Shown here piece by piece: positions 1 to 10,149 of a DNA stretch of 64,000 nt (the first letter of the stretch is position 1; each line of letters begins with the position of its first letter). Below the pieces are notes generated by a model that saw nothing but the letters and a program-made list of their open reading frames with translations, was not told the DNA's origin and searched no databases. The position numbers and the translations under genes are program-made. Origin of the DNA: Ascarosepion bandense (Eukaryota > Mollusca > Cephalopoda > Sepiida > Sepiidae); assembly GCA_037127315.1 (NCBI GenBank), contig JBBBDQ010001293.1:2402001-2466000 (forward strand), written 5' to 3'.

Positions 1-52
1 TACTGAATACATACATACATACATACATACATACATACATACATACATACGC
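1..52. repeat. (CATA)n microsatellite
   Basis: About twelve tandem copies of a four-base CATA/TACA unit open the window. This is simple repeat with no coding meaning, and it is probably cut by the window edge. Confidence 0.95.
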
Positions 53-655
53 ATATACTCTTTGAACAAATTGCTACTACGAACATTTGTACGAATTCTT
101 GATACCCATAACTTTCTCATAGAACATTACTGTTACCTATTCTTGTTATCCTTTTCATTAATAAATTTCTATTTTAACATGAAAAATCTGTATTTTATTC
201 TTACACTATTCCACACTATTCCACACATTCCAACCTGCCGACAACCAACCTACTGATGATAACAATATTAACCTCCTGATAATTCTGCATAAAATTTGTA
301 GGGAGTTTGATTAAGTATGACACAAGGCCAAATCAACTAAACATTAACCAACCCCCTACATCTCCAGCTTAAAGAAAATCTGTTATTGTACTCCTTAGTC
401 AGGGTACAAAATGTTAATGTGAACTTTTCTAATCATATTTTTTATATTTCATAATTTACCCCAATAATGATTTAACATTGAAAGAACGTGCATTTCTCGT
501 CGAATGCATATTTCAAGACGATAGTAAATACAGGTTTGGTACCACAGAGTTTTTCAGAAAATTGTTCTGATAGATCTATTTCAGATCTCAAGGCTGTTAG
601 TAACCTCGTTGAAAAATCTCAAGGAAACAGGATCAGTAGACGTGGTTGAAGGCCA
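53..655. other. AT-rich sequence, nothing recognised
   Basis: I see no conserved protein motif, RNA fold or repeat shared with the rest of the window. The short open frame at 62-256 has an ordinary low-complexity composition and no homology that I can name. Confidence 0.5.
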
Positions 656-845
656 GTTTTTTTTTAATCGTATCACCCCGAGCAAAGCGGTAACACCACT
701 GATGTGCAGGGGGCTACAAAAAGTAAAAAGATTAGGTAGAAGAGAGTGAAGAGAAAGACGAAGCAGTTAGAAAGGAATAAAAGAAGGATGAGAATACAGG
801 TGTGATGACAGTTGCAAAGGTGGAGAGCAAGGAAAGGATATAATC
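656..845 (-). mobile_element. LINE family A, 3' end only
   Basis: Read on the minus strand, this shows the family's 3' untranslated end: GTAGCCCCCTGCACATC-like sequence, then the CTTTGCTCGGGGTGATACG block, then an A-run that is the T-run at 656-664 on the plus strand. It aligns by eye with 44893-45085. The copy is severely 5'-truncated, as LINE copies made by target-primed reverse transcription often are. No coding sequence remains. Confidence 0.75.
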
Positions 846-1952
846 TATCGAAAGAGAAAACGTTGGATATTTGGGACTGTATGCAGCTTAGTCAAATAAA
901 ACCATGACGAAATTTAGCGTAGCAGCAAGATATTGGTCACAGAACTGCTCATCAGACCTTAGACAAAAATTAAAACCCTACTCAAACTCTTCAAGCGAAG
1001 AGTAGTTAGCGGTATTAAGAAAAAAGCCTGTATTTATGCTAACGGGTGACACTTTCAAAATTGTTTATAATTTTGATTCAGATTCTTCTTCTGTATTTTA
1101 TACTGAACATGTCTGTTAATAAAAATATAACTGCTTAGTCGCTTTACGAATAACCTGTATATCGTTCTAGTAGGGTATCGGTTGAGTTCGCTGGTTTTTC
1201 TTCGGTGTGCATATGTATTTATGAAGCCCAAAATGGCTTTCAGGCAGAAGTTTGTAAATTTTACTCAGCATCGTTTCTGATTGGACGGATAATATTTATG
1301 ACGTATGGCCGTCCATTTTGTATTATTACCTACCAGTTTCTGGCTGTTTTCTTTCTATCTGTTTGTAAAAACTACTTTTGTTCTTTGACGTCTGGTCTTC
1401 AAAAGATTGAAAACAGTCTGCTCTGATGTATTTTATGCTTTTTTTTCATGAAATTAGAATTATAAATTTCTTTTTGCTTACAGCAATTACTTTTCTAAAT
1501 TTAAAAATCAATTTCCTGCGGCTAAAATTATTACTGACAGGACACATGATGCTGGAGCATGTTCTATTGTATACTCTCTTGACTTTCTAAAATAATGATT
1601 GGCAGGTAATATTGTGAATATATATAGATATATATATATATAAATTGTTCTTAAATAATGTAACATGTGTAAAATAAAAAGCACCCGTTGCTTTTCTGCT
1701 TACTGTCATATTTTTTCAGTCTAGCCATCTATGAATTAAAACACTGTTGAAACATTATATACTGTATTTGACAGTATAAAGACACGCGTGTCTATCAAAC
1801 GCACGGCTATTTCAGCAGACATAATGAGGAGAACTCTATTTATGTATTTAAGTATGTTATGTTTAAAGCAAGCTACCATTACATTATAAAACAGTATGAA
1901 ACAATTTTGGCTATAAGAAAATAATACATAAGACTAAAACTTGCTTTATAAC
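846..1952. other. Non-coding, no gene seen
   Basis: AT-rich sequence with a short (TA)n at 1619-1641. A small hairpin, CTCTTC with GAAGAG, lies at 990-1005. I find no recognisable protein or dispersed repeat; the frame at 1205-1426 has no family resemblance that I know. Confidence 0.5.
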
Positions 1953-2530
1953 AGAATACTTTCACGGATTCTGCTCCAATGAACTTAGCTCACTGGTGCC
2001 CCCTAGGTATGAATTTACACGAGCTACTAGATTAGTTACTAGGTCATACTCTTTTACAGTAAAACCGATAAAATGTAACCTCAATTTCTACTCTGACAGA
2101 TTCTTTTCTCGCACTTCCCACCTGTGGAATTCCCTTCCATATACTTGCTTCCCCGACAGCTACAATCTCCAGAAATTTAAATGTAAGGTCATTAGACATC
2201 TATCACATTAACTCGCATCTATTCCCTCAAACACTCTGTCCATCTACCCAACCCCCATCCTCTGTGTCCTTATCTTCCATGACAGCTACAATCTCCAGAA
2301 ATTTAAATGTAAGGTCAATAGACATCTCCTATCTCACTAACTCGCATCCATTCTCTCAGTCTCTTTTTTCACTCTACTCCACCCCCATTCTCGGTATTCT
2401 CATCCGTTTATTACTCTCCTCCTGACATTTCCCATAAATAACCCAACTTTCTCATCACTTTCCCCTATGTAACCCCCTGCGCAACAGTGGCAGTAGAATG
2501 CCTTGCTTGGGGTGAGAAGATTAAAAAAAA
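1953..2530 (+). mobile_element. LINE family A, C-terminal and 3' end fragment
   Basis: The frame at 1996-2211 encodes the family's last 70 residues, including a form of SRTSHLWNSLP and a KCKVIRHL tail, followed by the pyrimidine-rich 3' UTR and the terminal GAGAAGATTAAAAAAAA. Upstream the match starts in the TACTTTCACGG (YFHG) segment. A stretch beginning GACAGCTACAATCTCC occurs at 2155 and again at 2281, so the terminal coding segment is duplicated in tandem at 126-bp spacing. Function is dead: 5' truncation removes the endonuclease and RT. Confidence 0.85.
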
Positions 2531-2677
2531 CCTCAGGCTAGAAATACCAATGATGAAAATATCTTGCATTCTTCGTTGACTCCATCGTATGTTAAACATA
2601 TTATTTGACGAACTTAATGTAAAGTTTCCCAAGTGAATGTTTTATTGTTACTGGTGTTCCCTTTCAGTTCTTCATCG

Positions 2678-3605
2678 TTTCTTTTTCTTTTCTGTGTCGT
2701 GTCCCGTCAGCAAGTATGCGATCATCGCCCTCCACATCTTTCTATCCCTTGTTGCTCTTAATACTGCTTGTTTTGGTATTTCTCTGCCATCCATTTGTTT
2801 AAACCCATCAAGTATGACACTCGTTGCTTTCCTCTGGTTCTTTTTCCTTTTATCCGTCCTGTGAGTATCGGATTCTCCAAGCCCTAATTCTTCATTACGT
2901 GTCCCAGAGACTTCAGCTGTCTCTTCCTGGTGTTAATTATAAGTTTCCTTTTCGTTTCCATTCTCTCTAATACATCGTCGTTGCTCAAAATTTTGATCCA
3001 TGATATTCTCAACATCCTACTGTAGAACTCAATTTCTGTTGATTCGTGTCTTTCCTTCATCTCTGACTAGATTGTCCAGCAGTCACTGCCATATAAGTGG
3101 ACAGAGAATATATAGCACTCATGTTTGTTTTCAACGAAATTTTCTTTCTCATGATACTCTACTCAACTTTTGAAATGCGTCCTTGGGAATGCCAATATAC
3201 CTTCGGATCACAGTATTCCACTTTTCATCCTTTGCTAGAACAATTTCCAGGCATTTAAATTTCTCTACTTGTTTGATTTAAGTATCCTCGGCATTTTGGG
3301 CCCCTCTTTTAGCTGATGATCATACATTCAGTTTTCTTGTAGTTTATGATTAGTCCTTTTTTCTAGCTTTCTTTCGCTAACTTCTGTTAGAGCTATTGTA
3401 GTATACTTTATTTGTCTGCTATCAGTATCGTGTCATCTGCTTATCTTATATTGTTAAGATAGTGGCTAACAATGACAAATACTGGCAGGAATTCTATTTC
3501 TCCTAGAACTGCCTCGCTGTATAGGTTGAATATATCCTGTGAGAAGACATATCCTTGTCTTACACTCCTGTCTATTTTTGCATATCTGTTTAACTCGTAT
3601 TTCAC
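2678..3605 (-). pseudogene. RTE-type LINE reverse transcriptase, decayed
   Basis: On the minus strand the translation gives, in order, SVRQGYVFSQDIFNLYSE (RT motif B region) near 3580-3525, an IR-stop-ADDT form of the catalytic YADDT near 3440, a KKTECMI segment near 3320, a DAFQKL segment near 3165, an EFYSRMLRISW segment near 3030 and a TRKRQLKSLGHVM segment near 2930. The 3' end lies near 2678 in an AAAAGAAAAAG-type tail. Several stops and frameshifts are present, including the stop at the catalytic tyrosine. RTE elements code an APE endonuclease plus RT; here the endonuclease and fingers are missing. Confidence 0.85.
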
Positions 3606-3975
3606 ATTAGCGGAAATGTGGTTTTACAGAAAGATGCTGCGGATATCATGGACTGAACATGTGAGAAATGATGAAGTTTTGGAAAGAATGGCATTAAAAG
3701 AAAACTATTAGTGAGCATCAGGAAGAGACAACTGAAGTTCCTAGGACATGCAATGAGGAAGGAAGGCTTGGAGAACCTGATACTGACAGGCCAGATAAAA
3801 AGAGACAGAGGAAGGCAGCGGATAACATATTTAAAGAGCCCTATCAGGTGGATGACGGAACGGGGGCTGCGTGAAGTAACAGGAAAAAACATATTAAGAG
3901 CCACCAGGAATAGGGAGACGTGGAAAGCCATGATCGCCTACGTCTTGAAAGGATAGAAGAAGAAGAAGCTTAACT
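3606..3975 (+). pseudogene. RTE-type LINE C-terminal fragment
   Basis: Plus-strand frames at 3602-3711 and 3711-3956 give EMWFYRKMLRISWTEHV, then NDEVLERMALKEN, a frame break, then IRKRQLKFLGHAMRKEGLEN, RGRQRITYLKS and RETWKAMIAYVLK. This is the C-terminal end of the same RTE family found just upstream in opposite orientation. It ends in a (GAA)n tail at 3955-3968. The 5' truncation point abuts that of the minus-strand copy at about 3605. Confidence 0.85.
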
Positions 3976-4104
3976 CATTTTATATCCGTAGGCAGGCGGT
4001 TTAATGCCATTATATGTTCTTGATTATTCTAATGTCTGTCCTGAATATATCAAGGTCCCCTTGCATCTCTATCAAGTTTTTGTGTCGTACTTTTTTGAAC
4101 GCAT

Positions 4105-4403
4105 TTCAGTAAATGCCATACGTGATACACGCTTGGAATATCATGTCTCGAAGGAGACATGACTGACTGAGCGGAAGCAAATCGCCATTACTTTCTGCGG
4201 TAGACTGTTTACCAGCCAAGGCTATAGAACCCAATCTGTCCTGTTATTTAACTCATAACTGGAAGGAAGAGATGGATTAATATCTTTTCCAAGGGTATTT
4301 GCGCGTAAGTGAACGCAGAGAATTCAACTGGAATTCAAACTCAGCTCCCAAATTTCTCGTTCCGAGCCGATATCCACTGAACCACAACGCATTTGCGTAG
4401 TCT
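4105..4403 (-). mobile_element. SINE-1 copy, nearly full length
   Basis: Reads on the minus strand as the tRNA-like head (TTGTGGTTCAGTGGATATCGG), a B-box-like GTTTGAATTCC, the middle segment CCCTTGGAAAAGATATTAA, and the 3' part with hairpin CATGTCTC/GAGACATG. About 300 bp, matching the best copy at 61388-61692. A tRNA-like A and B box means transcription by RNA polymerase III in an active parent; this copy has base changes in the B box. Confidence 0.85.
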
Positions 4404-4959
4404 ATAAAACACAGTTACACGTCCTTTTGCGTTTGTATTGTTCTTTCAGTTACATCTTTTATTTCTCTAGTTTTTAGCTGAGGTTAGGAGTGTTTAGAGT
4501 ATATTTAGGTATGATAGATCAGCTAAAACTGATGAAATAGGTGATATTTTGTTAGAAATTATTTTACAAAAACGGCAATAATAATAATTATTATAGAAGC
4601 GTTGGGGGTCTAAAACATCAAACTTAAATTCTTACATCAAGAAAACTGGAACAAATCCTAGTATCCCATCGATACAAAATTGCTCGTTGCTTGGCACCAT
4701 AAATTTTCTAAAAAAGGTTCTACCCGATGTCGTATCGTTTACAGAGAGCACCCATACTGCAAACACAGTTGGAAACGAAATTTTATGCAAAAGATAATTC
4801 CGTTTGAATATATAATATCATCCAATCTGGTAAGTTAGAAGTTACAATATTAAGTAAAACTTTAGTCTAGGGGTATTGAGAGTTGGGAACAAAATTAGTT
4901 TGCAGTGGCATCTATTGACATATTAAATGTAGAAACTTTGTTTAGTAGGACTGGTAATT
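4404..4959. other. Non-coding, nothing recognised
   Basis: AT-rich, low-information sequence with no repeat shared elsewhere in the window and no protein motif. Confidence 0.5.
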
Positions 4960-5510
4960 TTGTCAGAGTGCTTTCGCCGCGGTGAATAGGGGTGGATCAA
5001 TCGAACATTCCTTTCTCCACTGCAGTGTTGTACGCCCGTTGTGCAGGTTAATTAAGGACTTCACGGTTTACATGCTGTGGAGAAGGTTATTCATCTTCAA
5101 AGTTTATTCTGTCTGTAGCAATATGGCGCCGCCGTTGACAAAGGCTAAACACTGAGTTTGTTTGCTTACAAGGCGTTATGCGTGTTGCGGTGTGGAAGAA
5201 TCGACACAAATAAATTCTATGGAGTTGAGAAGGTTTTCCCTCTTCCATCTTGTTTTTTAAGCTTCAGCTTAAAGTCAAGGTCAGAACGGAAAAGCGGCGA
5301 CTCTCTCCATCGGAATTTAGCGCAAGGTGGATGAGTCTTTTACGTTTGTATCAAGTGGAAAGGCTTGATTTGGGGTGGCATTTTGACGTTGGTTTGGCGT
5401 AAGAATTTTGGCCATCTTGACTGAGTATTAGGCAACCCAGTCCAAAATAAAATAATTCACGGTGTTTTTTCTTTAGATTCTTTCCTGTAAGTTAACTTAA
5501 CTAGGTTGCG
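4960..5510 (+). promoter_or_regulatory. Possible promoter or first-exon-like CpG-bearing segment
   Basis: This stretch is richer in G+C and CpG than its surroundings. At 5121-5139 it contains AATATGGCGCCGCCG, close to the YY1 core AANATGGCGGC. A good splice-donor-like TCCTGTAAGTTAA lies near 5485. It shares no repeat with the rest of the window. That pattern would suit a 5' exon and promoter, but I see no convincing coding frame and no matching downstream exon, so this is only a weak suggestion. Confidence 0.18.
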
Positions 5511-6253
5511 TATGTTCACTGGGCTCCTTTTAATCTACCCAACCTTTTTCAGCTGCTCCCCTATTAAATGACAGAGATATCAGTTCTCTCGCGGATGCGG
5601 GACGATTTTTTTTTTTAATGTGTGCTTTTGCATATGTTTTTGATTGGGTGAGTATTTGGTTGAGTTTGATTAATATTCACCCCTGAACCAATTTCATCTA
5701 TTAACTAAAGTTTCTGACATAGCTGAGGACATTTCTTTCAATACTAACACTATTTTATTTAATTTTGTAAATAGTTTTTTCTTTGTAAATATGCATTAGG
5801 GTTTATTTTGCAAAAAATGCTAATTTTATTCTCCACGCCAACAGAGAAATTGTACATATGGGAACTAGTTTATACATCATAGAGACATAGTGGTATCATG
5901 GTGACTGTAGTAAGAATAGCCTGTTTTGGTGTAAGGAACATTGTATGTTTAGTTTGATGATTGTGGCTAGTTAAGTTTAAATATAAGACAAATGAAGACC
6001 AATCTTCCCCAAACCCGCTTCTAGGTTGTGTCATATTGCACAATAACATGGGCCTCAAATGAAGTTATAAATTTTTAATAATAACCTATATTGCAGTTTC
6101 ATCAATGAAAAATGATTCTTTGCCTTGTAAAATTTTGCAAATTAATAATAACAAAAGAACCATTCTATTTTCATTTGGCAATAAATACTAAAAATAGTAT
6201 GAAATACATCATTTCTTTAAAAAAAACTGAGGTGACCTAATGATTATGAACGG

Positions 6254-6255
<2 letters not shown>
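5511..6255. other. Non-coding, nothing recognised
   Basis: AT-rich sequence with homopolymer runs. The minus-strand frame at 5870-6058 has no family resemblance. No repeat shared within the window was seen. Confidence 0.45.

Positions 6256-6306
<51 letters not shown>
6256..6306. repeat. (TA)n microsatellite
   Basis: Some 25 uninterrupted TA units. TA tracts of this size recur roughly every 1-2 kb across the window and often sit at the edges of dispersed repeats. Confidence 0.97.
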
Positions 6307-6312
<6 letters not shown>

Positions 6313-6331
6313 TACTGAAATTATTTTCCGC

Positions 6332-6530
6332 TGACTTAAATCACATTACGTTGAAACACCGTCCCTGTACTATCATTAACGTTAAGCAACGTCAAGTCTT
6401 GTCAGAAACCTAGATGGATGGTCGCTTGAGATTACCAAATAGTGTAAGCTTGGATCTGCAAGTGGTGTAATGGCTAATGGCCCGGTGTTCGAAATCTTCA
6501 AGTTTCGGATCAACATTTATTTACTTTCAA
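6332..6530 (+). mobile_element. 5S-rRNA-headed SINE, decayed copy
   Basis: Positions 6332-6449 resemble a nearly full 5S rRNA gene: ACGTTGAAACACC, then CGTTAAGCAACGTC (the 5S internal A-box region), then TAGATGGATGGTCGCTTGAG and GTGTAAGC at the 3' end. Directly after comes GTGGTGTAATGGCTAATGG, a degraded tRNA-like A-box region, and AGTTTCGGATC in the B-box position. The same 5S-to-tRNA order occurs at 48604-48775 and 57387-57665. Function: an RNA-polymerase-III retroposon in its active form; this copy is degraded. A lone 5S pseudogene is the alternative but would not explain the shared downstream part. Confidence 0.65.
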
Positions 6531-7050
6531 AAATTTCCTTCAGCAACCCTTTATCTTAAGTGTTTCTTGAGCCTTGCATTGGGTAATCAATTAGTAAAAA
6601 TGAATTTCCAATTCAAAAATAGTTTGTCATCAACAAACAAGAATTTAAAAAATACACTAACAAGAAAAAGGAATCATAAATAAGTAAAATTAATTAAATT
6701 AATAAAATTTTGAAATGAGTTTGCTGAAATAAAATTTGTCAAGAATGTATCCGATGAAAACATTTTACAGAAAAGAAAAGAATTAAAAAAAAATTAAATA
6801 TGTGTTTGGTGTGTGTATACGTATACGCATATATATGTGTGTGTGTACATGTATACACAGATATATATGAGTTGGCATGTATATATGTACATGTGTGTTC
6901 AAGTATACATAAAAATGGATATAATGTATGTACATACCTAGGTGGATCTGTATATATGTACATCTCTGTACAAGTATATACATAATATTTTTCGGTAGAT
7001 TAGATTAATTAAAATGCATTTTATTTAAAATCGAACAGGCGCTAAACTGC
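6531..7050. repeat. AT-rich DNA with a degenerate TG/TA tract
   Basis: A long alternating purine-pyrimidine stretch (TGTGTG, TATACG, ATGTAC mixtures) runs at about 6798-6985. The two overlapping minus-strand frames and the plus-strand frame there are translations of this simple sequence. Nothing else was recognised. Confidence 0.7.
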
Positions 7051-7072
7051 TAATATATATATATATATATAT

Positions 7073-7364
7073 TGTTATGTCGTGAGTAAGAATAAATAAC
7101 TCAACAACAGAAATAGGTTAATTGTTGTATTCCGTGAAAATAGTATTTACAAAGGTTATTAGTATCCAATACAAGAATAAAGGTTAATCGTCTCAACCGT
7201 CGTAAGACGTAGTATGAGCAATGGGTACTTCCGGGTCGTCACCGGAAGTCTACGACTGACTTGTCGATCGGCTGCTCGGCACACTCTCCTACGTAGATGC
7301 CACCATTACTTTACATAGTAATGGAATAGTCCATTATAGCCGAATAGGCGCGGGCGTCCCAACA
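7073..7364 (-). mobile_element. Solo LTR of an LTR retrotransposon
   Basis: A 292-bp block with terminal inverted ends TGTT and AACA. On the minus strand it begins TGTTGGGACGCCCG and ends ACGACATAACA. It interrupts a (TA)n tract, with TATAT on both sides, which fits a short target-site duplication but is uninformative within TA repeats. It is GC-richer than its surroundings and contains CTTCCGGTGACG. TG...CA boundaries at this length are typical of LTRs, and a solo LTR arises by recombination between the two LTRs of a full element. The family (Gypsy-like, perhaps) is inferred. No gag or pol is nearby. Confidence 0.6.
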
Positions 7365-7370
7365 TATATA

Positions 7371-7568
7371 TATATTAGTCATCCACATACAAGCCTGTTT
7401 CGCTGTATCACTACTCATCAGTGTGGCTAGACGCATCCACTTGCTTCTGGCTGGGATCGAAACTCGATCAATTTGGTGTCAGTCAGAGTCACTACTCCCT
7501 AAGTCATCGACGCATGGAATCAGAGAAGGGAAATTTTAACGCGTTGTATATAAGCAGTGTATACACAC

Positions 7569-7646
<78 letters not shown>

Positions 7647-7770
7647 GCAACCCGTGAAAACGGAGAGGATAATCCAAAAGATTTTATGTAATTAACATAA
7701 ATTATCAATTAGATAGAAATAGAGAGCTCAATGGATATTATCCAAAGCAAATATTGAGAAGAAACAGTTT
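7371..7770 (-). mobile_element. HHR module, copy 1
   Basis: On the minus strand the order is a 110-bp flank (GGATAATATCCATTGAGC at its start), (GA)n/(TA)n at 7572-7642, then GGCGTGTGTATACACTGC, a tRNA-like stretch ending in the B-box-like GTTTCGATCCC (7453-7463), then a hammerhead motif at 7383-7426 and a TA tail. The same order is seen at 11345-11715 on the plus strand. No protein is coded. It is likely a non-autonomous retroelement or a PLE terminal piece. Confidence 0.65.
7383..7426 (-). ncRNA. Hammerhead ribozyme motif, intact core
   Basis: Minus-strand order: CCACA (7422-7426), core CTGATGA (7415-7421), imperfect stem II closing around GAT (7402-7414), GAAA (7398-7401), a three-pair stem III (ACA with TGT) around loop GGCT, then cleavage-site A at 7388 preceded by T, then TGTGG (7383-7387), which pairs perfectly with CCACA as stem I. 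Core bases C3, G5, A6, G8, A9, G12, A13, A14 and the UA cleavage site are all present. Stem II has one mismatch. Hammerheads with this very short stem III are known from Penelope-like elements. Confidence 0.65.
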
Positions 7771-8125
7771 AACTATGTGTTGAGTTTTCTTCTTTCTTTC
7801 TCTCTCTTTGTCTCTGTATATATGTATATATACATATTATCTTATGTCGATGACCCGACTCGATTTTTCATGCGTTATGCAATCATCAGGAGTAATTTGC
7901 AAACTAACAGTTTAATAGATTTCAATTTAAGTTCACTCGATGTTCATGCGCGTTATATTATAGCGGGTTATCCATTCTTTTCCAGATTACAGTGGAGAGT
8001 CCGTTCTAGTGAAGAGTAGTTGTGTATTGTTGAAGATTGAGGGAATTTGGCGTCGTTGTAGATAGCCCACTATAAGTCATAAAATGATTATAAATCAAGA
8101 AAAGCAAATTAAGCTGAAAAATAAC
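7771..8125. other. Non-coding; possible weak hammerhead relic inside
   Basis: CT-rich and AT-rich sequence. On the minus strand at 7858-7893 there is ACTC, CTGATGA, a short TGC/GCA hairpin, GAAA, and GAGT again, which loosely resembles a hammerhead but leaves almost no stem III. No other signal. Confidence 0.3.

Positions 8126-8128
<3 letters not shown>

Positions 8129-8178
<50 letters not shown>
8129..8178. repeat. (TA)n microsatellite
   Basis: About 25 TA units, slightly interrupted near the right end by TGTATATA. Confidence 0.95.
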
Positions 8179-8179
<1 letters not shown>

Positions 8180-8180
<1 letters not shown>

Positions 8181-9915
8181 CAATTAAGGCTTTTACAATT
8201 AAAATAATACTTAAAGTATAGGTCCAACGGACGTTAAAATGTTTATGGCGATAAAACGCTGAAAAAAGTATTAATGCTTAGGAATGTGGGAGCGTTGTAA
8301 GTAAGGAATGTCTTTGACGTATTCGCTCCTTAGGTCAGTAAATAGTTTTGAGACAGCGAAAGATAAGATGAGAGGGAAGGGAAGCTAGGATAGTAAGCCG
8401 CTTGACGTAGGTCAAGGGGATACTGATTACACGCCTCTCTCTCGAGTCAGTCCGTGTGGGTTTGTCTGTCTGCGTCTGTCTGTCTGGCGATGCTTTCTTT
8501 TTGGATTGCAGCAGATCATTTGGGATTCACACTTGTGTTTGATTCTAGGATTCCCATTGGCTGATGAATAAAATTTGCGTAGGCTTGCGAACTGGAAATT
8601 TAATATTTAACTAAACGACTTTTGGTCATTTGCCTTTTGGTCGCGAGAGTGCGAACATCAGGTTTATCGCTTTTGCTCGGTCGGTATCACCACAATATCT
8701 TAGAAAGTTTGGTTACTACTTTTTAGAGTAAAATTTTAAATATACTGTGCAAATTAAAATTTTTAAATTAAAAAAATATTAAAATGGTCATTATTGTTAG
8801 TAGTAAGGTAGTTGATATTATTCAGGTGAGCCAAATATTTATTTGATATAATATTATTATGTTATAATATATCTGTGTGTTGTATATTCGTTGGTACGAT
8901 TTTTTTTTTTTTTGGTCGCATAGATTTTTTGACGTGAAGTGTATTTAAGCTTACTAACGCAGATATATTGAAATTTGGAAAAAACTGTATTTGTTGAAAA
9001 TGTCAAATAAGTAGAGACTGAAATCTGTATTGTTTGGAAATGCCGAACGATGCAAAACGGGAATAGGTTTGGATTTAGGATTTTTGTTTTGTCTAGCCGG
9101 GGTCAAGAAATGTTGACTCCTGCAGAATTTGTACCGGAAGACAGCTGTCAGTCGAGTGGAGGTGACGTTAGGGTGAGAGTTAGAAATTTCATACTCGTAA
9201 TTTTAATTTGATTTGAAGAAACTGATTTCACCCGCTCCTAATCAATGGCAATATCACTTACTTTGTTTGAAAAGATGCCCTGTGTTTGAAAAAAGGGAAT
9301 AAAATATATTGTATATTTTATTTACATTTGGGTTAAGTCATATTGTTTCCGACTAAGCATTTGTTGCAGATTGTTATTATTCAAATCTGATTAGGAAAAA
9401 AAGAAAACGAGGAAAAAAGATGACGTAAAAATGATTGTTGCTGCCCTTTTAAAAAGAACTTATGGAATGGGACTGCGAAATTGATTTACGTAAAATTCTA
9501 GTTGAGTGTTCCCCGACGAAGAGAAATTTGTCTCCAGTGAAGGTCGGAGCGAGTGGTAATCTCTAACAAAGGAAATTGAGGTGTATATGGTAAAATAATT
9601 AATGTGAAGACGTCGGTTTGAGCGAAAATTGAGTTGAGAAGTTTAATCGGCCACCAGAAGTTTTAACAATCGTCGTCATCGTGAGAAACCCCGAATAGGT
9701 AGCAGTCTTCATCACCGAAGTTGAGCTTCGTCAGCATTCGTCGTTTTAGCGGCATTCGTTCAGTCATTATTGATCCAGACAGCGTTGATTTGTGAGTAGA
9801 TGGTAGAAATGTTTAGGAAATGAGTTTAGGAAATATTAACCGATGTTAATCTGGACATTACGGCTGAAGGGTTGGTTAAATTAGATGATGTAAAGTTTAA
9901 GTGAATTCCGCTTAT
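8180..9915. other. Low-repeat non-coding stretch
   Basis: This is the longest part of the first 15 kb with no repeat that I can match within the window. It has moderate CpG content in 8220-8700 and 9470-9800, homopolymer T at 8901-8914, and a TTTGTGAGTAG splice-donor-like string near 9787. No convincing coding frame exists. It could be intron or intergenic host sequence. Confidence 0.4.
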
Positions 9916-9917
9916 TT

Positions 9918-10085
9918 CTGCCTGTCTTGTTTCTTCTATGTGCCTTGTCTCTTCAGGACGTAGGCGATCATAGCCTTCCACGTTTCCCTATCCCTGCTGG
10001 CTCTGAGCACGCCTTCTCTTGTTACACCATGCAATCCTCGTTCCGTCATCCACCTGATTAGGTCCTTCAAATATGTTATATGCTC
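9918..10085 (-). pseudogene. RTE-type LINE, extreme C-terminus
   Basis: The minus-strand translation gives an ITYLKDLIRWMTERGLHGV-like stretch, then LRASRDRETWKAMIAYVLKR and a stop, then a polyA-like AGAAGAAAC tail. This is the last 55 residues of the RTE protein family seen at 3606-3975. The copy is extremely 5'-truncated, but the remaining frame is open. Confidence 0.85.
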
Positions 10086-10149
10086 TTTTTTCCCTCTATA
10101 GAGCTGTTGAGTTTACTTTTTTCTAAAGCATTCATATTTAATTTTATAA

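Noticed and set aside
3602..3931. 109-codon minus-strand frame
   Set aside because: It is the antisense of the plus-strand RTE fragment, whose motifs are unmistakable.
6739..6985. Three overlapping frames of 61-74 codons
   Set aside because: Products of an alternating purine-pyrimidine tract.
7858..7893. Hammerhead on the minus strand
   Set aside because: Core and a four-pair stem I are present, but stem III would be a single pair with a two-base loop, which is too little to call.
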